Part shown: positions 16,062 through 23,901 of the stretch, one piece after another
How the letters are laid out: the number at the start of each line of letters is the position of its first letter
How positions within the stretch are numbered: the stretch's first letter is position 1
NCBI RefSeq assembly: GCF_042685085.1
Contig: NZ_JBHUMM010000012.1
Span: 1-64,000 of the forward strand
Origin: Marinicrinis sediminis
GTDB lineage: Bacteria; Bacillota; Bacilli; Paenibacillales; KCTC-33676
DNA length: 64,000 bases
Reading direction: 5' to 3'
Position numbers and translations under genes: made by a program
Notes under the pieces: model-generated
Databases searched by the model: none
Seen by the model: the letters and a program-made list of their open reading frames with translations, nothing else
Told to the model about the DNA's origin: nothing

Positions 16062-18080
16062 TTATTCGCTTTTCTTGTCATCCTTATGATCTTCAGTTGA
16101 TTTTTCATCTTGCTGATCAGTGGAAGAAGTGGATTCTTCTTGCTTGTCAAAGCCCAGCTTATTGGCTTCATTCTCGGCATCATCCTGCTTCTGAATGTTG
16201 ACTTTGACATCATTCTTCCCATCATCTGTTACTCGCTCGCGGATGTTAACCTCCAGTTTGCCGGTTTCCAGCAACTCGTAAATTTGATCCTTGTCGAGCG
16301 TTTCCAGTTCCAGCAACTTGTTCGCGATCAGATGAACCTGATCCGCATGTTCGCTCAGAATCCGTTTGGCTTCCTCATAGCAGTTGCGAATCATGTCCTG
16401 CATTTCCTTGTCTATTTCGTAAGCAACCTGATCACTATAGTTCTGCTCATGGTTAATATCTCTGCCTAGGAATACCTGCCCTTGGCTGTTGCCAAATTGC
16501 AGCGGCCCAAGCTTGTCACTCATGCCGTATTCCACGACCATAGCGCGAACAATACCTGTTGCTTTTTTGAAGTCGTCATACGCACCGGTTCCGATTTCTC
16601 CGATATACAGTTCTTCGGATACCCGGCCGCCAAGCAAGCCCGTCACACGATCGAGCAATTCTGACTTGGTCTGAAGCATACGATCTTCGCCATCTTTCGG
16701 AATCATCATCGCATATCCGCCAGCCCGGCCGCGTGGCACGATGGTCACTTTATGGATGATATCCGCGTTGCGCACATGATAACCGATAATGGTATGACCT
16801 GCTTCATGGTAAGCCACAGTGCGTTTCTCTTTGTCGCTGATGACACGGCTCTTTTTCTGCGTTCCGACGATGACACGGTCGAACGCCTCATCCAGATCCG
16901 CCATGCCGATATTCTTTTTGTTCCGACGAGCTGCGATCAACGCGGCTTCATTCAGCAAGTTTTCCAAATCTGCGCCTGTGAAGCCCGTGGTGTACTTGGC
17001 GAGTACATCCAGCTTCACATCATCGCCGAGCGGCTTGTTGCGCGCATGGACTTTCAGTACCGCCTCGCGACCTTTTACATCTGGACGATCAACGGTAATC
17101 TGGCGGTCAAAGCGTCCCGGTCTGAGAAGGGCCGGGTCCAGGATATCTGGACGGTTGGTAGCCGCGATGATGATAATGCCTTCATTCGCTCCGAAGCCGT
17201 CCATCTCGACGAGCAACTGATTGAGCGTCTGCTCTCTTTCATCATGTCCACCGCCAAGTCCGGCTCCACGCTGACGACCTACGGCGTCAATCTCATCGAT
17301 AAAGATAATACAAGGCGCGTTTTTCTTCGCATTTTCGAACAAGTCACGTACACGAGATGCACCGACCCCGACAAACATTTCAACAAAGTCAGAACCACTG
17401 ATGCTGAAGAACGGCACACCTGCTTCCCCTGCAACTGCACGGGCTAGCAAAGTTTTACCTGTTCCCGGAGGACCATTAAGCAATACGCCCTTCGGAATGC
17501 GAGCACCCAGCGTGGCAAACTTCCGCGGGTCCTTCAGGAACTCGACCACTTCCACCAGTTCCTGCTTCTCTTCATCTGCCCCCGCTACGTCATTAAAGGT
17601 AACCTTTTTCTTCTCTTCATTATAAAGACGGGCTTTGCTCTTGCCAAAGTTCATCACCTTGCCGCCCCCGCCTTGTGCCTGGTTCAACAAGAAGAAGAAA
17701 AGGATGAAGATAATCACAAATGGAATAATGGAAGTCAGGAAACTCAGCCAAATGCTGTCCCCTTCCATCTTTTTCACAGTCAGTTTCACATTTGAAGCTT
17801 CAAGCTCGTCAAATATACTGTCTGAGAAAGGCGCCTGAGTTTCAAATACGCTTGTACCTGTGTCCCGAATGTTGCTCTTGGTCGTCCCCTCGATATAATA
17901 GGAGTACCCTTCAAATTGAACGGTGACCTCATCAATTTGATTTTCCGCAAGCAGCCCTCTGAATTCGTCAAAACGGATCTCTTTGGTTTGATCGTTTTGT
18001 GAGCTAATAAAATGAACAATCCCGACGACAACTAAGAAAATTAGCAGATAAAATCCGGTGTTCCGGATGAATCGATTCAT
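16062..18080 (-). CDS. ftsH: ATP-dependent zinc metalloprotease FtsH
   Basis: Membrane-bound AAA+ protease. Two membrane segments flank an external domain (about residues 8-26 and 112-133). Walker A GPPGTGKT is at 203-210, Walker B IIFIDE at 258-263, the second region of homology at about 306-325, and the zinc site HEAGH at 425-429. The 672-residue length is typical, with a charged Lys/Glu/Asp-rich tail of about 50 residues. GAGGAGG precedes the ATG. Confidence 0.98.
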   Translation of the reverse strand: MNRFIRNTGFYLLIFLVVVGIVHFISSQNDQTKEIRFDEFRGLLAENQIDEVTVQFEGYSYYIEGTTKSNIRDTGTSVFETQAPFSDSIFDELEASNVKLTVKKMEGDSIWLSFLTSIIPFVIIFILFFFLLNQAQGGGGKVMNFGKSKARLYNEEKKKVTFNDVAGADEEKQELVEVVEFLKDPRKFATLGARIPKGVLLNGPPGTGKTLLARAVAGEAGVPFFSISGSDFVEMFVGVGASRVRDLFENAKKNAPCIIFIDEIDAVGRQRGAGLGGGHDEREQTLNQLLVEMDGFGANEGIIIIAATNRPDILDPALLRPGRFDRQITVDRPDVKGREAVLKVHARNKPLGDDVKLDVLAKYTTGFTGADLENLLNEAALIAARRNKKNIGMADLDEAFDRVIVGTQKKSRVISDKEKRTVAYHEAGHTIIGYHVRNADIIHKVTIVPRGRAGGYAMMIPKDGEDRMLQTKSELLDRVTGLLGGRVSEELYIGEIGTGAYDDFKKATGIVRAMVVEYGMSDKLGPLQFGNSQGQVFLGRDINHEQNYSDQVAYEIDKEMQDMIRNCYEEAKRILSEHADQVHLIANKLLELETLDKDQIYELLETGKLEVNIRERVTDDGKNDVKVNIQKQDDAENEANKLGFDKQEESTSSTDQQDEKSTEDHKDDKKSE

Positions 18081-18179
18081 CCCTTACCTCCTCTCAACTG
18101 CAAAGCATGATTGTTATGATGAAGTCGACTCTTTACAAGAAAGAAGCGACTTGTACATGATTTTTAGGCAACTTTGTAT

Positions 18180-18209
18180 ATTGTACCACAGCAGGTATTC
18201 CGATCTCAA
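18180..18209 (-). promoter_or_regulatory. Probable ftsH promoter
   Basis: TTGAGA (18204-18209) and TACAAT (18180-18185) with 18 nt spacing, in the 146-nt gap after hprT. It gives a leader of about 95 nt. Confidence 0.6.
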
Positions 18210-18226
18210 TAAATGCAAAAACACCC

Positions 18227-18766
18227 TCAGCTGCTGTATACTTCTTCTTTTAGTACGCCGATAAACGGAAGATTGCGGTACTGCTCCGCATAATCCAGGC
18301 CATAACCGACGACAAAGGAATCCGGCAATTCAAATCCGCTGTAATCCGGCACCAGTTCCACCGTGCGTCTCACAGGCTTGTCAAAGAGGGTTACAATTTT
18401 CACTGAGGTGGCGTTGCGTCGCTTTAAAATATCAATCAGATAGCTGAGTGTCAGTCCGCTGTCAATGATATCTTCCACGATTAGCACATCCCGGTTTTCG
18501 ACCGTCGCATCCAGATCCTTGATAATCTTGACGACACCCGAGGATTTTGTGGACTGTCCATAGCTGGATACGGCCATAAAATCCGTCTCAAGCGGAACCG
18601 AGATTCGTTTGACCAAATCCCCCATAAATATAAAAGCACCCTTCAGCACACAAATCACCAAAGGATTTTTCCCTTCATAGTCCACACTGATTTGCTTTCC
18701 AAGTTCCTCAATCTTGCTTTGAATTTCTTCTTCGCTGTACAATATTTCCTTAATATCGTTAAGCAA
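18227..18766 (-). CDS. hprT: Hypoxanthine phosphoribosyltransferase
   Basis: Purine salvage: hypoxanthine (and guanine) plus PRPP to IMP/GMP. 179 residues with VLKGAFIFMGDL near residue 42 and the PRPP motif VLIVEDIIDSGLTL. The start codon is TTG, set by AGGAGGG seven nt upstream. It follows tilS by 12 nt; in B. subtilis tilS and hprT are co-transcribed and their products interact. Confidence 0.97.
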   Translation of the reverse strand: MLNDIKEILYSEEEIQSKIEELGKQISVDYEGKNPLVICVLKGAFIFMGDLVKRISVPLETDFMAVSSYGQSTKSSGVVKIIKDLDATVENRDVLIVEDIIDSGLTLSYLIDILKRRNATSVKIVTLFDKPVRRTVELVPDYSGFELPDSFVVGYGLDYAEQYRNLPFIGVLKEEVYSS

Positions 18767-18778
18767 GTGTAAACCCTC

Positions 18779-20212
18779 CTAAATGGATTGTATGAATGCT
18801 GATGTTCGGATATGTAGAATCCGCTTCGTTGTCGGGCTGATCAGGGCATGCGCAGACCTTGCCACACCAGGCATCCACAAAATACGTCCCTTCGCGTCTG
18901 CAAGCAGCGGCAAGCCGTCGCGCAGCAAACGGGGGATTTTTCTGTCGATGAGCATATCTTTTACTTTTTTGCTGCCATTTAATCCGTGAATCTGCATGCG
19001 GTCACCAGGCTGTCTGGAGCGTACCTCCATCGGCAAAAGGAGGGCATCGGCATCAAAGCTTGCCGCATATATCGAATCCACTGATTCAAACCCTTCTCTC
19101 TCCAGCCAGCGTTCCTCAAACGTCAAATGGATTCCGCCAGGCAGCATCCATTCCGGCTGTGCCCGCCAATCCCATATCACATAAGCGAATGGTTCCGGGC
19201 CGTCAACAGCCCCTGTAAAACGCAGCTGTCCGTATTCCTTAACCAGATTGACGCCATTTGCACCCTTGATCACAAAATTGGCACGATCCTGTCTTTCGCA
19301 TGCTTCTCGAAACTGCTCAATCGTCTCAAAATCCGCTTCCTTTTTTCGCGTATGGGACAAAAGATAACTTAATATTAGTTTAATCAATCTCCTTTGTAAA
19401 GAAGGATGGAGCTCCAGCCAATGCGCCTGCAGAATCAGGCAATCCGCCCCTTCTGTCTTTACCGTGTTATGGAAAACCTCCTGCGCCTGCTGCATGAGAA
19501 AATGCTCATCCGATCTGGACTGATCGCCCAGTCTAACCAGCGCATCCGAGATTTGCGGATTGATCTTCGACAGTTGCGGCATAACCTCCAGTCTGACCTG
19601 GTTTCGTGTATATCGTGTGGACAAGTTGCTCGAATCCTCTGCGTAGGGATAGCCGCCCTGCTCACAAAATGAAATAAGGTCTACCTTGGGTATACGGAGA
19701 AGCGGACGGATAAGTTTCACTTTTTTTTCATATCGGACGACAGACATTCCGCCAAGACCTGCAATACCGGTTCCCCGAATGACTCTCATTAAAATGGTTT
19801 CTGCCTGATCATCCGCGTGATGACCTAGCGCGACAGATGCCTGCCGCTTTGTTGCCAATTCGGTCAAAAAGGCATAGCGCAAATCTCTCGCCGCTTCCTG
19901 CAGTCCCTTGCCGGACTGAGCCATCTCCGCCTTCACATCCAGATGCGTCACATGAAATGGCACTCCGGCCGATCGGGCCAGCTCCCTGACCATCTGCTCT
20001 TCCTGCCTGGACTCCTGCTCTCTGAGCTGATGGTTGATGTGCGCAATCTCCAGCTCCAACCGTTTCCCTGCCGGAGAAGCAGACCATTCCCTCAGTATGT
20101 GAAAAAGGGCCACAGAGTCGGGTCCTCCCGACACGGCCACGATGATGCGTTCATCCTCATCCATGTATGGTTCCAGTTGGAGTTTTTCCCATTGCCTTGC
20201 ACTCCACATCAT
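18779..20212 (-). CDS. tilS: tRNA(Ile)-lysidine synthetase
   Basis: Modifies the wobble C of tRNA-Ile(CAU) to lysidine, an essential step. The PP-loop ATPase motif VAVSGGPDSVALFH is near residue 24-37, and the C-terminal TilS domain includes RSRQPGDRMQI and KVKDMLIDRKIPR. The ATG at 20212 has GGAAGAAG seven nt upstream and gives 477 residues, near the family norm. The frame stays open back to a GTG at 20338 through a tandem repeat; that 42-residue extension is probably not translated. Confidence 0.93.
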   Translation of the reverse strand: MMWSARQWEKLQLEPYMDEDERIIVAVSGGPDSVALFHILREWSASPAGKRLELEIAHINHQLREQESRQEEQMVRELARSAGVPFHVTHLDVKAEMAQSGKGLQEAARDLRYAFLTELATKRQASVALGHHADDQAETILMRVIRGTGIAGLGGMSVVRYEKKVKLIRPLLRIPKVDLISFCEQGGYPYAEDSSNLSTRYTRNQVRLEVMPQLSKINPQISDALVRLGDQSRSDEHFLMQQAQEVFHNTVKTEGADCLILQAHWLELHPSLQRRLIKLILSYLLSHTRKKEADFETIEQFREACERQDRANFVIKGANGVNLVKEYGQLRFTGAVDGPEPFAYVIWDWRAQPEWMLPGGIHLTFEERWLEREGFESVDSIYAASFDADALLLPMEVRSRQPGDRMQIHGLNGSKKVKDMLIDRKIPRLLRDGLPLLADAKGRILWMPGVARSAHALISPTTKRILHIRTSAFIQSI

Positions 20213-20250
20213 TCGCACACTTCTTCCATCTTCTGTCATCCCTTTTAATT

Positions 20251-20372
20251 TGCCCACTGGCTTCCCTGCTGTCTTCCCTATCGTTATCCCGACTGTTTCC
20301 CCGCTATTTCCCCATTGCTTCCCTACTGTATTCCCCACTGTATTCTACTATTGTTTTCCCTACTGTATTCTT
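20251..20372. repeat. Degenerate 11-12 nt tandem repeat upstream of tilS
   Basis: On the minus strand about ten imperfect copies of a unit like GGGAAGACAGTA follow one another, ending about 40 nt before the tilS start. Unit length alternates between 11 and 12. Each copy contains a GGGAA core that resembles a weak ribosome-binding site. It fills most of the yabT-tilS gap. Confidence 0.8.
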
Positions 20373-20386
20373 CTATCATCGATTGC

Positions 20387-21334
20387 TCATGCCGCATAAA
20401 AAACAAGCCATAATGCAGATACAAACAGCAATAAAGCGGCGAGGAAAGCCGTATTCAGCCATCTGATGGATGGCCTTGCACTGAATCTTCGTTGACGATG
20501 CCGGTGCAGAACCTGTTCCCAGTCTGACAAGACCTTGTCTGGACTGTGGCAATTGCCTGTAAGCATGTCTTTCAGGATACTTTGAAACGGTTTCAGTTCG
20601 GGCAGCTCCGTGCATCGCTGCTGCAACCATTTCTCCGTCCGCTGCTGGGGAAGCTCCCGAGACCAGGCTTTCATCTGCTCCTCTGGATCAAAAACATGCA
20701 CAGCCAGAGCGGCAAAGGAAAACCAGTCGTAAGACGCATCGGCAATGCGAGACCCGCCATTCCAGAATCCCCGATCGTACCATTCCGTAAATTGCTTGAC
20801 CCCTTTGCCAAATGGCGTGACCCCTCCAAAATCAATGAGCTGGCAGCGGCCATCCTGCTCCACCAAAATATTGTGCGGCTTCAGATCTCCGAAGACATAG
20901 CCTTGCCGATGAATGCTGTGCAGTTGCTGCAACACCTGAAATCCAACCACACCAAACCATTCCCAGCCCTTCTCTCTGAGAAATTGAGAGAACGGTTTGC
21001 CTGAAAAATAGGGCATCGTATAGAAAGGCCAGGTTGTCTGCCCCACCTGGGCATCATCTACATCATAGAGTGCCAGAAAGAAAGGTTTAGCCTTGTCTTT
21101 GGCCTGAGAGAGGGACTGAATGGCGTTGACCTCTGACTGAAGGTCTACCGCATCGAGTGCCACTTTCATCGCTACCTTTTTCCCCTGTGGGTTGGTAGCC
21201 AGATAGACTGTTCCGTTGGCACCTTCCCCAAGCTTCTGTCCAATCGTATACGTATGCCCGTTCCACTTGCCCTGTATGCGGGTGCCCGGCTTCCAGGCCA
21301 CCCGATCCATGTCCGAACTAGACGATATAGTCAC
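20387..21334 (-). CDS. yabT: Membrane-anchored Ser/Thr protein kinase, YabT type
   Basis: A Hanks-type kinase. The glycine loop is GQKLGEGANGTVY, the ATP lysine is in AMKVAL, the catalytic loop reads FGDLKPHNILV and the metal motif is LIDFGG. The canonical catalytic-loop HRD is therefore GD here. A single C-terminal membrane segment (last about 25 residues) fits YabT, which in B. subtilis acts during sporulation on DNA-bound targets. The start is uncertain: GTG 21334 has GAAGAGGGG upstream, while ATG 21310 lacks one. It overlaps yabS. Confidence 0.88.
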   Translation of the reverse strand: MTISSSSDMDRVAWKPGTRIQGKWNGHTYTIGQKLGEGANGTVYLATNPQGKKVAMKVALDAVDLQSEVNAIQSLSQAKDKAKPFFLALYDVDDAQVGQTTWPFYTMPYFSGKPFSQFLREKGWEWFGVVGFQVLQQLHSIHRQGYVFGDLKPHNILVEQDGRCQLIDFGGVTPFGKGVKQFTEWYDRGFWNGGSRIADASYDWFSFAALAVHVFDPEEQMKAWSRELPQQRTEKWLQQRCTELPELKPFQSILKDMLTGNCHSPDKVLSDWEQVLHRHRQRRFSARPSIRWLNTAFLAALLLFVSALWLVFYAA

Positions 21335-22082
21335 GATACATCCCCTCTTCATCGCTTGCCTCATTGCACAATCCTGCCTGCTGGACAGTCTGCTCCCTCT
21401 CCTGATCCGCAACCGATGCCATCTGAAAATAAGGGATCGTATGCAAAATAGCCGGACCTGTCGGGGTCGCTCCCCGCATATGCAGTTTCTTGAACAGCTC
21501 TGCAGCCCGCCCGAATTGTCGGGTCCAGGGCAGGTCCATCGCGGTTTCATCATGAGAGCGGCCCGGAAAATGCAAGACTGCCAGTTCACTGACTCCTGCT
21601 CTGGACTGCAAGCTCAACATGAGATCATATACCGCTTCTTCTACAGCTTGCAGCTTGGGCTTCATGCTCGCACTCGCATCGATCAGCAAGGCCACCCGCA
21701 TCGGCAGGGAATCGGTTAACTTGTCCATCACCCCTACCGCTTTCGCCCGGCGTGAAGGAGACAGCTGTTCAATATCCGCTGTCTGGAATACTTCCTGCAG
21801 CTCCACCGATACGGCTTCTCTCACCGTAGACAGCACCGTCTTGCGGGTCATCATCTGTACCGTCCGGCTCAAATCAACCGCTTTCACCAATCGGCTCATC
21901 CCGCCTCCAGCTCGGGCAATTGCCTCCACTTCTTCTTCACCGCGTCTGCCAAACTCCCCATCATCGGTCATGCCAATGACATTGACCCGAATGTCTTTAT
22001 TTCTCGCTTGTACCGCTGCCGCCACCGGGTCCATGCCGACATTGGAGCATCCGTCTGTAATCAGAATCAGTTGCTTCATCAA
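21318..22082 (-). CDS. yabS: VWA-domain protein, YabS-like
   Basis: 254 residues with two stretches that look like von Willebrand A metal-binding motifs: LILITDGCSNVG at the N terminus and LLIDASASMKP in the middle (DxSxS). The molecular role is unknown. In B. subtilis yabS lies next to yabT beside spoIIE and is linked to sporulation. GGGAGG precedes the ATG by about 10 nt. It overlaps the kinase gene, suggesting they act together. Confidence 0.88.
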   Translation of the reverse strand: MMKQLILITDGCSNVGMDPVAAAVQARNKDIRVNVIGMTDDGEFGRRGEEEVEAIARAGGGMSRLVKAVDLSRTVQMMTRKTVLSTVREAVSVELQEVFQTADIEQLSPSRRAKAVGVMDKLTDSLPMRVALLIDASASMKPKLQAVEEAVYDLMLSLQSRAGVSELAVLHFPGRSHDETAMDLPWTRQFGRAAELFKKLHMRGATPTGPAILHTIPYFQMASVADQEREQTVQQAGLCNEASDEEGMYRDYIV

Positions 22083-22195
22083 ATTGAACGCCTCCCTGAC
22101 AGATTCGCATCCGCAATTGCCTCATGTTCATAAGCGGATCTTTCTATCAACAGTGTTGCCCAATTCATAGATCACTAGACCTCTGAAACATAGAT

Positions 22196-23017
22196 TCAAA
22201 ACAAACGGCGGGCTTCCATCCACCTCACCGCCTCGTCCACAAACGGAACCATCTCAATCAGCCGGGCATGGGCCATCCCGATCGGCCCCGTCTGGTAATA
22301 CTGATCCTTCTCTTCAAAAGCACGCCCTATGGTCTGAAAGTCTTCCGTATGCATTTCCAGCTCCGTCCATTCACTCCAAATCGACCCCGCTGCATCCGAA
22401 GCAACCGGAGCGGAACGCAGCACCCAGGCCTTGCCGGGATAATTCGCCCTGTATTCAGCCAAGTGAAGGGCTGTATTTACTTCATGATCGACGCCGAGCA
22501 GCAGAATACGCGCCTGATGCCGGTAACATCTCCCGAGTGGCGACGATTCACCAAGACCTTGCTCCAATGTATGCGGATGCAGCAGGTCACTCGCCAGTCT
22601 GCCATAGGCGCAAAATGAAAAATGAGGATGACTGCTTCGAAGGACACCCGGATAGGAGCGAAACGTTTCCGCAATCTTCCCCATGCCGTAGGTCATGGTT
22701 GTACGCGGATCATACGCCGGCATGTGACGCCTCATCTCATTCCACCAATGAGAGGGAACAGGAGGGTAATTCCATTGGGCCGGATCTGACAAGTCGGTAG
22801 ATTGAGCGGGCATGACCAGCGTCCCCTGCTCTCCCACCGCTTCGATCAACGCTTCAATCACCGTTACTGCGCCTCCAACGACATATCCAAGGCGACTTAG
22901 ACTGCTGTGCACCATCAATACTTGTCCCCGTTCGACACCCAGTGCCTGGAGTTCCTTCAAAAGCATCTCTCTTGTCAGTGGCGTATGGGTTCTTCTGATT
23001 ACTTCTTGAAGGCTCAT
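22196..23017 (-). CDS. AAC(3)-family N-acetyltransferase
   Basis: Resembles aminoglycoside 3-N-acetyltransferases (antibiotic_NAT family, like B. subtilis YokD): LMVHSSLSRLGYVVGGAVTVIEAL near residue 33, TLVMPAQSTD, the catalytic-region HPHFSFCAYG and LLLGVDHEVNTALHLAEY. Acetyl-CoA-dependent transfer to an amine is expected; the substrate cannot be read, and many chromosomal members do not confer resistance. The ATG at 23017 with AGAGGAG upstream gives 273 residues. It is not in the B. subtilis order, and its base composition looks ordinary. Confidence 0.87.
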   Translation of the reverse strand: MSLQEVIRRTHTPLTREMLLKELQALGVERGQVLMVHSSLSRLGYVVGGAVTVIEALIEAVGEQGTLVMPAQSTDLSDPAQWNYPPVPSHWWNEMRRHMPAYDPRTTMTYGMGKIAETFRSYPGVLRSSHPHFSFCAYGRLASDLLHPHTLEQGLGESSPLGRCYRHQARILLLGVDHEVNTALHLAEYRANYPGKAWVLRSAPVASDAAGSIWSEWTELEMHTEDFQTIGRAFEEKDQYYQTGPIGMAHARLIEMVPFVDEAVRWMEARRLF

Positions 23018-23104
23018 TGATTCGGCTCCTCTCCACTGAGAATCTCCATGCAATCCCCATGCTTATTGTCGGATATTCTCTATGTTAGCAAGCCTTCCTC
23101 AAAA

Positions 23105-23140
23105 TGAAAAGTCCTTTGAAGAGGACTTCTTCAAAGGACT
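23105..23140 (-). terminator. Terminator after the CotF-like gene
   Basis: A perfect 12-bp stem (23110-23121 and 23129-23140) with a short loop and T-rich tail on the minus strand, 19 nt after the stop of the coat-like gene. It isolates the coat pair from the acetyltransferase gene. Confidence 0.85.
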
Positions 23141-23158
23141 GCTTGCTACGGATTACGC

Positions 23159-23560
23159 TTACATGGATTGAGACGTATGCGGGTAGACAGACTGTTCATT
23201 GGAATACGAGCCGACAGGCTGCATATAAGAGGTTGCAGACTGAATAGAAGACGCATGCTGCTGGATCCATTGCTCGGTTTGCTGCTGGGTTTGCATATAT
23301 TGCTTCACCTGCTTGTCCAATTCCTGACGCAGTACAGGTGAAGACGTATTGTACATTTGCTGCTGATTCATAAATTGATACAGCTCGCCTTGCATATGTA
23401 AGCCGTCCTGCAGCAAATCCTGAAACATCTGCCGCACCACCTGACAATTCGATTCCGTTGCAGCGGTGGTATATTCCCGGCAAACTCTTTTCAAATCAGC
23501 CAAAATGGTGTACAACGCATCCGAATCGGGCATATAGACATGAGATGATTGAGCGGTCAT
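23159..23560 (-). CDS. CotF-like spore coat protein
   Basis: 133 residues, Gln/Met/Tyr-rich. The central part (about 10-100: DALYTILADLKRVCREYTTAATES, then VRQMFQDLLQDGLHMQGELYQFM) fits the four-helix Coat_F family, whose members sit in spore coats or bind membrane. AAGGAGG is about 10 nt upstream of the ATG. Together with the next small gene it forms a two-gene unit transcribed away from spoIIE. Confidence 0.82.
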   Translation of the reverse strand: MTAQSSHVYMPDSDALYTILADLKRVCREYTTAATESNCQVVRQMFQDLLQDGLHMQGELYQFMNQQQMYNTSSPVLRQELDKQVKQYMQTQQQTEQWIQQHASSIQSATSYMQPVGSYSNEQSVYPHTSQSM

Positions 23561-23600
23561 GAATGTATCATCCTCCTTGCACTCTTTGGGCTGTTGCTTG

Positions 23601-23831
23601 TTATTGTGTCATGTACGGCGGCTGGACAGGGGCGAGTGACGCATGATGCTGCATCACATTCATCAAATGATGGTAATGCTGCTGGTGACGCTGCATCATA
23701 TGCTGACACAGTTGCTTAATTTGCGGGTTTTGCGTATGGATGCTCGTCATGGCACACTGCTTGATCAACAGATCCTCGTTGGACATGGAATCGACGATAT
23801 ACTCCAGTTCTTTGGCTGTCAAAGGTTGCAT
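23601..23831 (-). CDS. Small CotF-related protein
   Basis: 76 residues beginning MQPLTAKELEYIVDSMSNED, rich in His, Gln and Met (QQHYHHLMNVMQHH). It looks like the N-terminal part of CotF-type proteins, so it may pair with the downstream 133-residue protein. The ATG at 23831 has a near-perfect AAGGAGG six nt upstream; an upstream in-frame ATG would cover the ribosome site. Confidence 0.82.
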   Translation of the reverse strand: MQPLTAKELEYIVDSMSNEDLLIKQCAMTSIHTQNPQIKQLCQHMMQRHQQHYHHLMNVMQHHASLAPVQPPYMTQ

Positions 23832-23901
23832 GTCATCCCTCCTTTCCAACGTATAGCATGTGCCAGCGGATGCCGATTTATTCCAGCCTCACCGTGCACG
23901 C

